Shown in pieces: positions 9,138 through 19,582 of a stretch of DNA of 64,000 nucleotides (within the stretch, counting starts at the first letter, position 1; each line of letters opens with the position of its first letter). The DNA lies in NCBI GenBank assembly GCA_001898785.1, contig MKVE01000023.1, forward strand, positions 24,753 through 88,752. The letters run 5' to 3'. The stretch is from Chryseobacterium sp. 36-9 (GTDB lineage: Bacteria > Bacteroidota > Bacteroidia > Flavobacteriales > Weeksellaceae). The notes under the pieces were generated by a model that had not been told where the DNA came from, searched no databases, and saw only the letters and a list, made by a program, of their open reading frames with translations. A program made the position numbers and the translations under genes.

Positions 9138-9956
9138 ATGAGCGAAGAAAAGGAAATGTCCTTCCTTGGACATATTGGAGAGTTGAGGTCACATCTTGTG
9201 AGATCTATTTTAGCAATTGTTATTTTAGCAATTGTAGTTGGTTTTAACATCAACTGGGTAATGGATCATATCTTTTTTGGTCCTACAAGAAATGACTTTT
9301 TAACTTTCCGAATTGTGAATCATTTTTCCAGAGAATTGACCGGCAATGATAGTTTTATTTTACCGGCTCACTTCAGTGTTCAACAGAAGCAGTTGTTCCA
9401 GCAATTCAATGTGATGATGGCGGTTTCAATTTTCTCGGGTCTTGTTCTGGCTTTTCCTTATATCATTTGGGAACTGTGGAAATTTATCAGCCCGGCTTTG
9501 ATGCCCAATGAGAAAAAGAATTCGATCTTCTATATCAATTCGATCTGGATGCTTTTTATGGCTGGAGTCTTAACAGGTTATTTTTTGATTTTGCCTTTTG
9601 CAATTAACTTCGGATTGTTGTTCAAAGTTTCGGATAATATCGTCCAGCTGTTTGACTTGTCAGATTACACAACTCTATTTTTACAGGTCACAATGGGGAT
9701 GGGTGTGGTTTTTCTTTTTCCAATTGCAGTTTACATTTTAACATCAATTGGAATTCTGACTCCAAAATTCCTGAAAACTTACAGAAGGCATGCCATTGTT
9801 TTAATAATGGTTGTTGCCGCGATTATCACACCGGCAGATGTCCTGAGTATGATGGCAGCAGCATTGCCTTTGGTAATTCTTTATGAATTCAGTATACTGA
9901 TGTCGAATATTGTTTATAAGAAAATCCAGAAGCGGGAACTCAAAAAAGAAATTTAA
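9138..9956 (+). CDS. tatC: Sec-independent protein translocase TatC
   Basis: A 272-residue polytopic inner-membrane protein that recognises twin-arginine signal peptides. It shows the family start FLGHIGELRSHLVRS (about 9-23), where the E and R residues contact the twin-arginine motif, and FPYIIWELWKFISPALMPNEKK (about 107-128) in the first periplasmic/cytoplasmic region. Six hydrophobic segments are visible, and the C-terminus is lysine-rich. Like other Bacteroidota TatC, it has an extra loop between TM1 and TM2 (about 45-90). TatA/B are not in the window. Confidence 0.93.
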   Translation: MSEEKEMSFLGHIGELRSHLVRSILAIVILAIVVGFNINWVMDHIFFGPTRNDFLTFRIVNHFSRELTGNDSFILPAHFSVQQKQLFQQFNVMMAVSIFSGLVLAFPYIIWELWKFISPALMPNEKKNSIFYINSIWMLFMAGVLTGYFLILPFAINFGLLFKVSDNIVQLFDLSDYTTLFLQVTMGMGVVFLFPIAVYILTSIGILTPKFLKTYRRHAIVLIMVVAAIITPADVLSMMAAALPLVILYEFSILMSNIVYKKIQKRELKKEI

Positions 9957-9966
9957 TTAAAAACTA

Positions 9967-9997
9967 AATCAGTAATTAATATTGCTGATTTTTTTTA
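9967..9997 (+). terminator. Terminator of kdsD-tatC
   Basis: A 9-bp stem with one G-U pair (aatcagtaa / ttgctgatt, 6-nt loop) followed directly by seven T's, 10 nt after the tatC stop. Confidence 0.82.
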
Positions 9998-10008
9998 TTA
10001 AAGATAAA

Positions 10009-10581
10009 TTAACCCTTCACGATTTCCTTTCTGATTCTGCTGAGTGATGTATCCGTGATCCCCAGATAGGACGCTACATTTTTAAGTGGCGCAAATTTCA
10101 GAACGTCAGGTTTTTCTTGAATTAAGTCTAAATAACGTTCTGTTGCCGATTTGGTAATCATTTCCACAGAACGGTTTTTGAGATAAAACAACTGATAAGA
10201 CATCCACGCTCTGCCCCATTCTGTCAACGCCGGAATACTATGAAACAGTTCCTGGAAATCATCATAGCTGATTTTCCAAACCGAGCAATCCGTCTCTGCC
10301 TGAATATTTTCTATCGAAGGGATCCTTTGAAATAATGATGATGCTTCTATCACAATATCAGATTCTGTAAAGAAATTAATGGTGATGTCGTTAGAATCAA
10401 TATCATAAACGAAAGATCGCACAACACCGCTTTCTAAAACAAAATATGAATTGAGGATGTCATTTTCCTTTAAGAAAAAATCACCTTTTTTATAATTGAT
10501 TTTTTGATGTTTGCTGAAGATAAGATTAAGATCTCCTTCGGAAAATGCAGGATGCTGATAGATACTTTTTAATATGTCCAT
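10009..10581 (-). CDS. Crp/Fnr-family transcriptional regulator
   Basis: A 190-residue protein with an N-terminal cyclic-nucleotide-binding beta barrel (KKGDFFLKENDILNSYFVLESGVVRSF, about 31-57) and a C-terminal helix-turn-helix (APLKNVASYLGITDTSLSRIRKEI, about 164-187). It lacks the FNR cysteine cluster and is the short single-HTH form common in Bacteroidota. Targets are unknown. The tpx terminator hairpin sits directly before its start codon (T-run 5 nt upstream), which leaves almost no room for a separate promoter: it may be read by readthrough from tpx or from a promoter within the hairpin region. Confidence 0.88.
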   Translation of the reverse strand: MDILKSIYQHPAFSEGDLNLIFSKHQKINYKKGDFFLKENDILNSYFVLESGVVRSFVYDIDSNDITINFFTESDIVIEASSLFQRIPSIENIQAETDCSVWKISYDDFQELFHSIPALTEWGRAWMSYQLFYLKNRSVEMITKSATERYLDLIQEKPDVLKFAPLKNVASYLGITDTSLSRIRKEIVKG

Positions 10582-10590
10582 AAATGAAAA

Positions 10591-10622
10591 AACGGAAAAT
10601 CTAAAATAGTAGATTTCCCGTT
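10591..10622 (-). terminator. tpx terminator abutting the Crp-family start codon
   Basis: A 13-bp stem with one mismatch (10591-10603 / 10610-10622, 6-nt loop) followed on the minus strand by six T's. It lies 26 nt after the tpx stop and ends 9 nt before the Crp-family start codon. Confidence 0.75.
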
Positions 10623-10647
10623 ATAAAGAATAATTTTATTCGAAATT

Positions 10648-11145
10648 TTATTTCAAGGCATTTACAGCCGCCTCGTAATTTGGTTCCTGACCTATTTCCG
10701 GAACTTGCTCCGTGTAAATTACAGTTCCTTTTTCATCCAAAGCAACCACAGCTCTGCTCAATAATCCTCTCAAAGGAGAATCATCCAAAGTCACACCATA
10801 ATCTTCTCCGAAATTACCTCTGAAATCTGACAACACTTCTACATTATCAAGGCCTTCAGCAGCACAAAATCTGTTAAGAGCAAAAGGTAAATCTCTGGAA
10901 ACGTTTATAACAACGGTATTTTCCAAAGAACTCGCTTCCTTGTTGAATTGTCTTGCAGAAGCGGCGCAAACGCCAGTATCAATGCTTGGGAAGATATTCA
11001 GCAACACTTTTTTTCCTGTATAATCCGCCAGATGCTTTTCCGACAGATCTGCTCCAACTAATGTGAATTCCTGAGCAACAGTTCCAACTTCCGGCAAACT
11101 GCCTACAGTATGAATAGGATTTCCTTTGAATGTAATTTGTGACAT
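10648..11145 (-). CDS. tpx: Thiol peroxidase
   Basis: A 165-residue atypical 2-Cys peroxiredoxin that reduces hydroperoxides using thioredoxin. The peroxidatic Cys60 lies in FPSIDTGVCAASAR and the resolving Cys94 in NRFCAAEGL, matching E. coli Tpx spacing. The start chosen is the ATG at 11145 (MSQITFKGN), the usual Tpx N-terminus. The longer frame from 11169 would begin inside the -7 box at 11174-11167 and adds only MNLNKNRT. The gene is monocistronic or weakly linked to the downstream Crp-family regulator. Confidence 0.95.
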   Translation of the reverse strand: MSQITFKGNPIHTVGSLPEVGTVAQEFTLVGADLSEKHLADYTGKKVLLNIFPSIDTGVCAASARQFNKEASSLENTVVINVSRDLPFALNRFCAAEGLDNVEVLSDFRGNFGEDYGVTLDDSPLRGLLSRAVVALDEKGTVIYTEQVPEIGQEPNYEAAVNALK

Positions 11146-11166
11146 TGTTCTATTTTTATTAAGATT

Positions 11167-11174
11167 CAAAATTA
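11167..11174 (-). promoter_or_regulatory. tpx -7 promoter box
   Basis: TAATTTTG on the minus strand, an exact TAnnTTTG match, placed about 22 nt before the tpx ATG at 11145. It decides the start codon choice. No clear -33 TTTG is seen. Confidence 0.55.
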
Positions 11175-11237
11175 GATATTTTTAATTTAAATAACATTAA
11201 TAAATTTCATATTTTCGCAGCCAAAATTATATACACG

Positions 11238-11687
11238 ATGAAAAAAATCAATCTTAGTGTATTACTGGTTTTTCCCTTGTTGGCAAGCGCTCAGTCGGTC
11301 ATTGGTAATATCAATTCCGGTGCAGTTTCTGAGAATTCCTTTAACCATTCTGTTGGAGAAATCTATGTAATAGCGTCTAATCCGGACGATGCCAGTTCTG
11401 GGACACTGGGAATCTTGTACCAAACCACTTTAAAGGTTTTGGGAATCAATGAAATTTTAAAAGACGATGTCAAAATCTATCCTAATCCAACAAGCGATTT
11501 TATCAATCTGCAACTAAGCTCGAAAACTAAAATTGACGAAGCTATTATCTATGACAATTCCGGCAGAATCATTTTTAAAACAAAAATCGAATCGGATAAG
11601 ATAGATTTACGTTCCCTAAATACAGGAATTTATCTGCTTTATTTCACAAATACAGACATTAAACCTATAAAAATTATAAAAAAATAA
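11238..11687 (+). CDS. Small secreted protein with T9SS type A sorting domain
   Basis: A 149-residue protein: Sec signal peptide (cleavage after about Ala18-Gln19), a middle part NSGAVSENSFNHSVGEIYVIASNPDDASSGTLGI that resembles the short repeat ahead of many flavobacterial sorting domains, and a type A C-terminal domain (KIYPNPTSDFINLQL, then DNSGRIIFKTKI, LNTGIYLLYFTN, IKIIKK at the end). The C-terminal domain directs export through the type IX system and attachment or release at the surface. The rest of the protein gives no function. A one-mismatch -7 box (TATTTTCG, 11210-11217) precedes it. It is 7 nt upstream of another secreted protein. Confidence 0.85.
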   Translation: MKKINLSVLLVFPLLASAQSVIGNINSGAVSENSFNHSVGEIYVIASNPDDASSGTLGILYQTTLKVLGINEILKDDVKIYPNPTSDFINLQLSSKTKIDEAIIYDNSGRIIFKTKIESDKIDLRSLNTGIYLLYFTNTDIKPIKIIKK

Positions 11688-11694
11688 AAACCAA

Positions 11695-12804
11695 ATGAAA
11701 AAACTCTACATTGCTTTCAGCTTATTTTTAGCTTCATTAGCTTATTCGCAAGTTCCACAGGCTTTCAGTTATCAGACAATTGCTTTCAATTCGGCAGGTG
11801 CTCCAATTGCTAATGGAAGCGTCAACTTAAGAATCAGCATTCTGGATAATTCTGCAACAGGAAATGTTTTATATACTGAAACTCATACTAAAACAACCAA
11901 TTCCAAAGGTTTGATTAACCTTAATATCGGACAAGGAACTGCAACCGCAGGAAACTTCGGAGGAATCAATTGGGTAACGAATCCGAAATTTGTAAAAGTA
12001 GAAATGGATCCAGCTGGCGGAAGTAATTATACCAATGTTGGAGTGAATCAGTTGATGAGTGTGCCTTATTCTCAAGTTAGTAAAACCGTTGTGACTGGTC
12101 CTGGACAAGGAATTACTTTGGTTTCTCCTAATGGAACAAATTACATTTTAAATATAAATGATTCAGGAACCTTGAGTTTACCCACAAGTTCTAGTTCAAC
12201 TAGTTCAACAATTCCTACAAATATATATATGCTTGGTTCATATAACTCTTATAATACTGCAAGTGCTGAATTGCTTAGATTAAGTTCTAGTGAAAAAATA
12301 GGATATAAATATTTAGCTGCTAATAGTAAAATCAAATTTGCAGCTGGTCAAAATTCTGGAGCGCAGATTTATGGAACAAGTACTGGGACTGATATTATAC
12401 CGAATGGAAATGATTATCTTATAAATTCAAATGGTTTTTATCAAGTGAGGTTCAGTGTGACAGGAATAAGTGGTGGAAATGTATTCTATAGCGTGAATTT
12501 TAATAATTTCACACCTTCTATTTATTTTAACACAGGTAATCCTAATGTATACTTCAATTATTATGATGAAGCAACAAATCAATTTAGTTTTCTTGTGTTT
12601 GGAGTAACAAATACATATGGAAATAAGTTTAAAATATCTCTTCCTAACAATGAGAGCTTAGGAGATAATCTAAGTGATGGTAATTTTGATATCGGAGGAG
12701 ATTATATAAGTTTTCCAGGTACTAATTCTTCTTCTCAAAACTTTTCGGTTGTATTCAAGTTAAATTTTGATGGAACTGGAACCTATATCATAACTAAGCT
12801 ATAA
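11695..12804 (+). CDS. Secreted beta-rich protein of unknown function
   Basis: A 369-residue protein with a clear signal peptide (MKKLYIAFSLFLASLAYSQ). The N-terminal domain (VPQAFSYQTIAFNSAGAPI, then VNLRISILD, GNVLYTETHT, GLINLNIGQG, ..VGVNQLMSVPYS) is a family widespread in secreted Bacteroidota proteins, often annotated as fibre or tail-like. A serine/threonine linker (about 164-178) follows, then a beta domain beginning IYMLGSYNSYNTAS that loosely recalls SusE/SusF carbohydrate-binding modules. There is no sorting domain at the C-terminus. It is probably co-transcribed with the preceding T9SS protein. Function is unknown. Confidence 0.75.
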   Translation: MKKLYIAFSLFLASLAYSQVPQAFSYQTIAFNSAGAPIANGSVNLRISILDNSATGNVLYTETHTKTTNSKGLINLNIGQGTATAGNFGGINWVTNPKFVKVEMDPAGGSNYTNVGVNQLMSVPYSQVSKTVVTGPGQGITLVSPNGTNYILNINDSGTLSLPTSSSSTSSTIPTNIYMLGSYNSYNTASAELLRLSSSEKIGYKYLAANSKIKFAAGQNSGAQIYGTSTGTDIIPNGNDYLINSNGFYQVRFSVTGISGGNVFYSVNFNNFTPSIYFNTGNPNVYFNYYDEATNQFSFLVFGVTNTYGNKFKISLPNNESLGDNLSDGNFDIGGDYISFPGTNSSSQNFSVVFKLNFDGTGTYIITKL

Positions 12805-12807
12805 TTT

Positions 12808-12833
12808 AAAGAGGCAAACGTCTCTTTTTTTAT
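12808..12833 (+). terminator. Terminator after the secreted-protein pair
   Basis: An 8-bp stem (aaagaggc / gtctcttt with one G-U pair, loop aaac) followed by a T-run, immediately downstream of the stop codon. Confidence 0.85.
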
Positions 12834-12896
12834 TCAGATTAATAACAAACACTCAAAAATCATATTTCCTCTATTATAAAATTACCATAAAAACAC

Positions 12897-12904
12897 TAAA
12901 TTTG
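12897..12904 (+). promoter_or_regulatory. icd -7 promoter box
   Basis: TAAATTTG, an exact TAnnTTTG match, 39 nt before the icd start codon. No good -33 element is visible. Confidence 0.5.
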
Positions 12905-12925
12905 TCTGTTTTGAAAAAACAGTAA

Positions 12926-15163
<2,238 letters not shown>

Positions 15164-15187
15164 TCTTATTCCTGTTAAAATTAATAT

Positions 15188-15220
15188 AAAACCCTTAACA
15201 AATGTTGAGGGTTTTCTTTT
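15188..15220 (+). terminator. icd terminator
   Basis: A 12-bp stem with one G-U pair (15188-15199 / 15204-15215, loop aaat) ending in ttttcttttg, 25 nt after the icd stop. Confidence 0.85.
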
Positions 15221-15274
15221 GTTTAATTAATTTGCAGAAAGAAATTAAAATTAATATTTATGACGCTTTTTGAT

Positions 15275-17677
15275 ATGAAAAAAATCTTTATTTTTTTTAT
15301 CTATGTTGTTGGGATTTTGCAGTTTAAAGCTCAGGGAAGAATAGATAAAGCTATTCAGAATCTGGAACAAAATTATTCGCAGGAGAAAGTCTATGTTCTA
15401 TTGGACAAAGACAATTATGTTGTCGGCGATAATATCTATTTCAAATCTTTTGTTTTCGATGGCTACAGACGCTCAACCATTTCCAATACTTTGTTTGTCG
15501 AGTTATACGACCACAACAAAAATCTAGTTGATAAAAGAACTATTGCGCTTAAAAATGGCGAAGGCGACGGCTCGTTTGTTCTAACAGAAGCTTTAAAAGA
15601 AGACATATATTTCTTTAGAGCTTATACAGCTTGGATGGCTAATTTTCCAGAGGAATTCAATTTTATGAAGCAAGTTCCGATTTACAATCCCAAATCTGAA
15701 CAAAGATTGATTCTTGATAAAAACACCAAATGGACAGCCAATGCTTTTCCGGAAAGTGGAACTTTTATTGAAAATATTAACACCAAAATTGCTGTAAGAT
15801 TATTCTCTCAAGGTATTCCCCCTGCGAGCTGGAGCGGTTATGTGATTGACTCTGAAAAGCCTGCAGAGAAATTGGTAAGTTTCAAAGGATTGGATCAAAA
15901 CGTCAGTGTTTTTAATCTAACACCAAAAGCCGGAAGAAATTATAAGGTCATTGTTGAAGACAACAAAGGAATTAAGCAAACTGTTGCTTTGCCAGCTGTA
16001 GCTAATTCCGGGATTAATCTGCAGATATCAAGCGGTAACGACGGAATCAATTATACATTAAAGAGCAGCAATCTCCCGGAAGGTTTAAAAGGTCACAGTA
16101 TTGTTGGAATCATTAATAATCAAATGGTTTACAGAGCTAACATCAAAAATGCTTCAGCAGAAATTTCCAGTAAAATTCCTACAAAAATCAGTGATGATAA
16201 AAATGCGGTGTTGCAATTGGTGATATTCAATGACAAAGAGGAAGTTGTTGCTAAAAGATTGTGTTTCGTTAAGCCAAAAAACCTAATGATTGAGCAGCCT
16301 ACTTTTGCATCAACATCTCTTAATAATGAGCCTCGTGCCTTCAACAGCTTTGAATTAGAACCTGATACAGATTATCCAAGTTATACAGTTTTAGTAAAAG
16401 AAAACACCAAAACTGAAAGTACAAATGATAATAATATCCTAAGTGCGCTTTGGCTGACAGGTGATATCTCATCTCCTATTTTTTCACCGGCTCAGTATTT
16501 TTCCAAGAATGCCAATGCAGATGCGTTAGATGCTTTATTAATTTCAGAAAGTTGGAAAAGATTTGATTGGGATTCTCTTTTAACCGGAAAAACGCCTGAA
16601 ATCAAATATAAACCTGAATCCAATTTATCGTTCAAAGGAAAAGTAACTAATAATGGTCGCATCATTCCAAATAAAAGCGTCAATCTATTATTTAATGCAG
16701 GAGGAATAGATAAAGGAATTTCTCAGGCTGTAACGGATGACAATGGTTTTATCTATCTCAACAATATTTATTTTGATGAACCTTTGACTATTTCTTATTA
16801 CTTGAATCAGGATAAAAGTAAAGCTTCCGAATCTGACAATGTCAATATTTATTTTCAACCGTTGACAAACAATATTATCTACAAAGGTAATTTACCGGCA
16901 ACCAATTATCGTTTGGCAGAATCTTCACAAAATGCTCAAGTGAGTTCCGATGTTGCCAAAGCACTTCAAAACAAAAAAAATCAACAGATATTAAAAGCTG
17001 CTAATGAAGAAACTCAGATTGAAGAAGTCCAGGTTACAGCGAAAAAAGTTGATTTAAAAGAAAAACTGGATAAAGAGTTATCAAGTGGGAGATTCAGCGG
17101 GATGAACTCAACTATTTTTGATTTGGTTAATGAAAATCAGGACGCGCAGGCATCTCTTAATATTATGCAATGGCTTCAGGGAAGAGCTGCAGGATTGACC
17201 TTCACAATGGATAGTTCCGGTAATTATGTTCCAAGTATCCGTGGCTCGCAAGCTAAATTATATTTAGATGAGATGCCTGTTGATGCAAGTATGATCAATT
17301 CTCTCCCTGTCAGCAATATTGCAATGGTGAAGATTTTGAAAAATGACGGACTGGTTGGCAATGCTGTTGCAATCTATACAAAACGAGGCAATATGTTAGC
17401 TGCCGAAAATGACAAAAAAGAACTGAACAATAAAACAATTTTGAGAGGTTATGATAAAGCGGTTGATTTCGAACAACCCGATATTACCAGTGATGCTTAT
17501 AAAAAAGTCGTAAAAGATACACGTGAACTTCTTTATTGGAATCCTAATCTAACTCCAGAATCCGGACTTCCTGCAAGAGCCATATTCTTTAATAATGATG
17601 AAGCTAAAAATCGGGAAATTACGATCATTAGTTTTGATAAAGATGACAAGCTTCTTTATTATGATGAAGTGAAATAA
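15275..17677 (+). CDS. Large exported MG2-like protein with a C-terminal TonB-receptor plug-like domain
   Basis: An 800-residue exported protein without a beta barrel. After the signal peptide comes an alpha-2-macroglobulin MG2-like domain (EKVYVLLDKDNYVVGDNIYFKSFVFD, VELYDHNKNLVDKRTI, ..GDGSFVLTEALKEDIYFFRAYTAWM, about 38-125), further beta domains, a carboxypeptidase-regulatory-like segment (SFKGKVTNNGRIIPNKSVNLLF, about 450-472), then IEEVQVTAKK and a plug-like domain (NIMQWLQGRAAGLTF, VPSIRGSQAKLYLDEMPVD, IAMVKILKN). Such proteins are common in Bacteroidota and may act at the cell surface; the role is not known. The ATG at 15275 gives a standard KK-type signal peptide; an in-frame ATG 15 nt earlier (15260) is also possible. 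Confidence 0.8.
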   Translation: MKKIFIFFIYVVGILQFKAQGRIDKAIQNLEQNYSQEKVYVLLDKDNYVVGDNIYFKSFVFDGYRRSTISNTLFVELYDHNKNLVDKRTIALKNGEGDGSFVLTEALKEDIYFFRAYTAWMANFPEEFNFMKQVPIYNPKSEQRLILDKNTKWTANAFPESGTFIENINTKIAVRLFSQGIPPASWSGYVIDSEKPAEKLVSFKGLDQNVSVFNLTPKAGRNYKVIVEDNKGIKQTVALPAVANSGINLQISSGNDGINYTLKSSNLPEGLKGHSIVGIINNQMVYRANIKNASAEISSKIPTKISDDKNAVLQLVIFNDKEEVVAKRLCFVKPKNLMIEQPTFASTSLNNEPRAFNSFELEPDTDYPSYTVLVKENTKTESTNDNNILSALWLTGDISSPIFSPAQYFSKNANADALDALLISESWKRFDWDSLLTGKTPEIKYKPESNLSFKGKVTNNGRIIPNKSVNLLFNAGGIDKGISQAVTDDNGFIYLNNIYFDEPLTISYYLNQDKSKASESDNVNIYFQPLTNNIIYKGNLPATNYRLAESSQNAQVSSDVAKALQNKKNQQILKAANEETQIEEVQVTAKKVDLKEKLDKELSSGRFSGMNSTIFDLVNENQDAQASLNIMQWLQGRAAGLTFTMDSSGNYVPSIRGSQAKLYLDEMPVDASMINSLPVSNIAMVKILKNDGLVGNAVAIYTKRGNMLAAENDKKELNNKTILRGYDKAVDFEQPDITSDAYKKVVKDTRELLYWNPNLTPESGLPARAIFFNNDEAKNREITIISFDKDDKLLYYDEVK

Positions 17678-17679
17678 TA

Positions 17680-17706
17680 AAAGACTTTCCAATTCGGAAA
17701 GTCTTT
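17680..17706. terminator. Bidirectional terminator between convergent genes
   Basis: An 11-bp perfect stem (aaagactttcc / ggaaagtcttt, 5-nt loop), T-rich on the plus strand. It lies between the stop codons of the plug-domain gene and the opposing alpha/beta hydrolase. Confidence 0.85.
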
Positions 17707-17709
17707 GTT

Positions 17710-18348
17710 TTAAATCAAATTCAAAATAACATCCTGAATCTCTTTCGCTTTATTAACAGTCATAAAATGTCCACCATTTTTAATGACAAAATCAGCTTTT
17801 ATATTTTTGATTGGAAGGATTCTGTCTAGATTTCCGTGAATATGAATGCAATTTTCAGGATAGATTTCATTTTTCCAATTGATAATCTCATTAATAGCCC
17901 ACTTTAAAAATCTTGTATCTGTATCTTGAAGAATACTTTTGAGCAATTGTTTTTCTTTATTCGATTCAATTCCGAATAGCCAATTTATAATGGAATTCTG
18001 ATGTTTTAAAATTGAATTCGGGAGCAATTTATTCAGCTTTAATTTCCCTGAGAGTTTAAAAACAAAAGGAAGTTCAAACTTATTTTTTGCAGAAGCAATC
18101 AGAATCAATTTTTCGACTTTAATGATTTTGGAAATTTCAACAGATAACATTCCACCAAAAGATAAACCAATCAGAATTGGGTTTTCAGAATTAATTTTCT
18201 TCGAAATCCTGAAAGCATAACTTTCAAGACTTTCATTGTTTAGTGGTTCAATCCAATCTATGAATTCAACATCCAATCTTCCAAAATCAATATTATCAAA
18301 AACTCTTTCATCAACACCCAAACCACTGAATACATAAATTTTACTCAT
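17710..18348 (-). CDS. Small alpha/beta hydrolase
   Basis: A 212-residue alpha/beta hydrolase. The opening SKIYVFSGLGVDERVFD supplies the oxyanion strand, the nucleophile elbow is GLSFGG (Ser in the middle, about 63), and the likely acid and base are Asp in HGNLDRILP and His in NGGHFM near the C-terminus. It is cytoplasmic with no signal peptide. The substrate is unknown. It is placed in tandem with, and downstream of, the pseudouridine synthase, but a terminator stands between the two. Confidence 0.82.
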   Translation of the reverse strand: MSKIYVFSGLGVDERVFDNIDFGRLDVEFIDWIEPLNNESLESYAFRISKKINSENPILIGLSFGGMLSVEISKIIKVEKLILIASAKNKFELPFVFKLSGKLKLNKLLPNSILKHQNSIINWLFGIESNKEKQLLKSILQDTDTRFLKWAINEIINWKNEIYPENCIHIHGNLDRILPIKNIKADFVIKNGGHFMTVNKAKEIQDVILNLI

Positions 18349-18361
18349 ACCTAAATATAAA

Positions 18362-18387
18362 AAAAGACTGAAAAATTTCAGTCTTTT
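18362..18387 (-). terminator. Terminator of the pseudouridine synthase gene
   Basis: An 11-bp stem with a 4-nt loop (aaaagactgaa / ttcagtctttt) followed by Ts on the minus strand, 4 nt after the rluB stop codon. Confidence 0.8.
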
Positions 18388-18390
18388 AAT

Positions 18391-19410
18391 TTATAACATT
18401 TTCAAGTTGTTAACTTCTTGTTCCGTTAGGATTCTCCAGTGCCCACGCTTGATGTTTTTCTTTGTCAGGCCGGCAAACATCACTCTGTCGAGCGCTTCCA
18501 CTTCATAACCGAGCTTTTGGAAAATTCTTCTGATAACTCTGTTCCAGCCGATGTGGATTTCGATTCCAATCTCATTCTTTGGTTTTCCTTCGATGTAGGA
18601 GATGCTGTCCACTTCTGCAATACCTTCTTCCAAACGGATGCCTTCTGCAATTGATTTCAAATCTTCAATGGATAATTTTCTATCCAGTGTCACGTGGTAG
18701 ATCTTTCTCATATTGAAAGATGGATGCGTCAGCTTTTTCGTCATATGTCCGTCGTTCGTCAAAAGAATAATACCAGTCGTCTGTCTGTCGAGTCTTCCTA
18801 CAGGGAAAATTCTGTATGGCGACGCATTCGCCGTCAGATCCATTACCGTTTTTCTCGCTTTCTCGTCTTTGGTGGTCGAGATATAACCTTTTGGTTTGTT
18901 CAATAGAACATAAACCGGTTTTTCCGGCGTGATATTTTGTCCATCGAAAACTACTCTGTCTGTTTTCTGAACCTGGTAACCCATTTCGGTCACCACTTTC
19001 CCGTTCACTTCCACAAGACCTTGTGTAATCAGTTCGTCCGCTTCTCTCCTGCTGCAAATCCCGGAATTGGCAATATATTTATTAAGCCTTATGGATTCTT
19101 TCGGAACCGATTTGCTTATTTTATCGAATCTTCTTTTCTGGATAAAAGATTTCGTTTTATCTTCGTCTTTTTCAGTTCTGCTAAAAGGTTTTTTCGGACC
19201 AAATTTTCTATCGCCGTTTTCATATTTGTCTCGGCTGTCAAAACGGTTTCCACCTCTTGTAGTTTTTGGACCTTTTGAATTTCCGAAAGATTTTCCACTT
19301 CCAGAATTTCCTCTGCTATCACTGGAGCTACGGGAGTTTCCGGAAGGTCTGCTGCCTCCAGATGGTCTTGGTTTTCTGTTTCTACCTGATTGATTTCCGT
19401 CTCCGCTCAT
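18391..19410 (-). CDS. rluB: rRNA pseudouridine synthase, RluB/RsuA family, with a long low-complexity N-terminus
   Basis: A 339-residue protein. Residues about 1-105 are a Ser/Gly/Arg/Lys-rich, probably disordered tail (repeated SGxSR, GNS, RGG-like units). The enzyme follows: an S4 RNA-binding domain (IRLNKYIANSGICSRREADELITQGLVEVNGK, about 107-138) and the catalytic domain with GRLDRQTTGIILLTNDG (catalytic Asp in GRLD). It would convert a uridine in 23S rRNA (RluB type) to pseudouridine; RsuA/RluF specificity cannot be excluded. Flavobacterial homologues often carry such basic tails. A TATCTTTG box lies 16 nt upstream. Confidence 0.88.
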   Translation of the reverse strand: MSGDGNQSGRNRKPRPSGGSRPSGNSRSSSDSRGNSGSGKSFGNSKGPKTTRGGNRFDSRDKYENGDRKFGPKKPFSRTEKDEDKTKSFIQKRRFDKISKSVPKESIRLNKYIANSGICSRREADELITQGLVEVNGKVVTEMGYQVQKTDRVVFDGQNITPEKPVYVLLNKPKGYISTTKDEKARKTVMDLTANASPYRIFPVGRLDRQTTGIILLTNDGHMTKKLTHPSFNMRKIYHVTLDRKLSIEDLKSIAEGIRLEEGIAEVDSISYIEGKPKNEIGIEIHIGWNRVIRRIFQKLGYEVEALDRVMFAGLTKKNIKRGHWRILTEQEVNNLKML

Positions 19411-19425
19411 TTTCTAAAATTTTTG

Positions 19426-19433
19426 CAAAGATA
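19426..19433 (-). promoter_or_regulatory. -7 promoter box of the pseudouridine synthase gene
   Basis: TATCTTTG on the minus strand, an exact TAnnTTTG match 16 nt before the start codon. The rest of the gap 19411-19582 is AT-rich and shows nothing else I recognise. Confidence 0.5.
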
Positions 19434-19582
19434 GTGAATTAGTTAAGAAATCGCCATTATTTGGAAATGCAAACGTCAATGAAGATATAGTGATTACATA
19501 TGAGAAATAAAAAACAATAAATATCTACATATGAATTCCGAATTATGGATTGATTTTAACGAAAATTGAAAATAATGTAATC

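Noticed and set aside
11146-11169. Longer tpx frame starting at 11169
   Set aside because: It starts within the -7 box at 11174-11167, and the family starts at MSQITFKGN.
18680-19393. Several plus- and minus-strand frames over the pseudouridine synthase gene
   Set aside because: They are shadows of a low-complexity, codon-biased coding region; none has a promoter or recognisable product.
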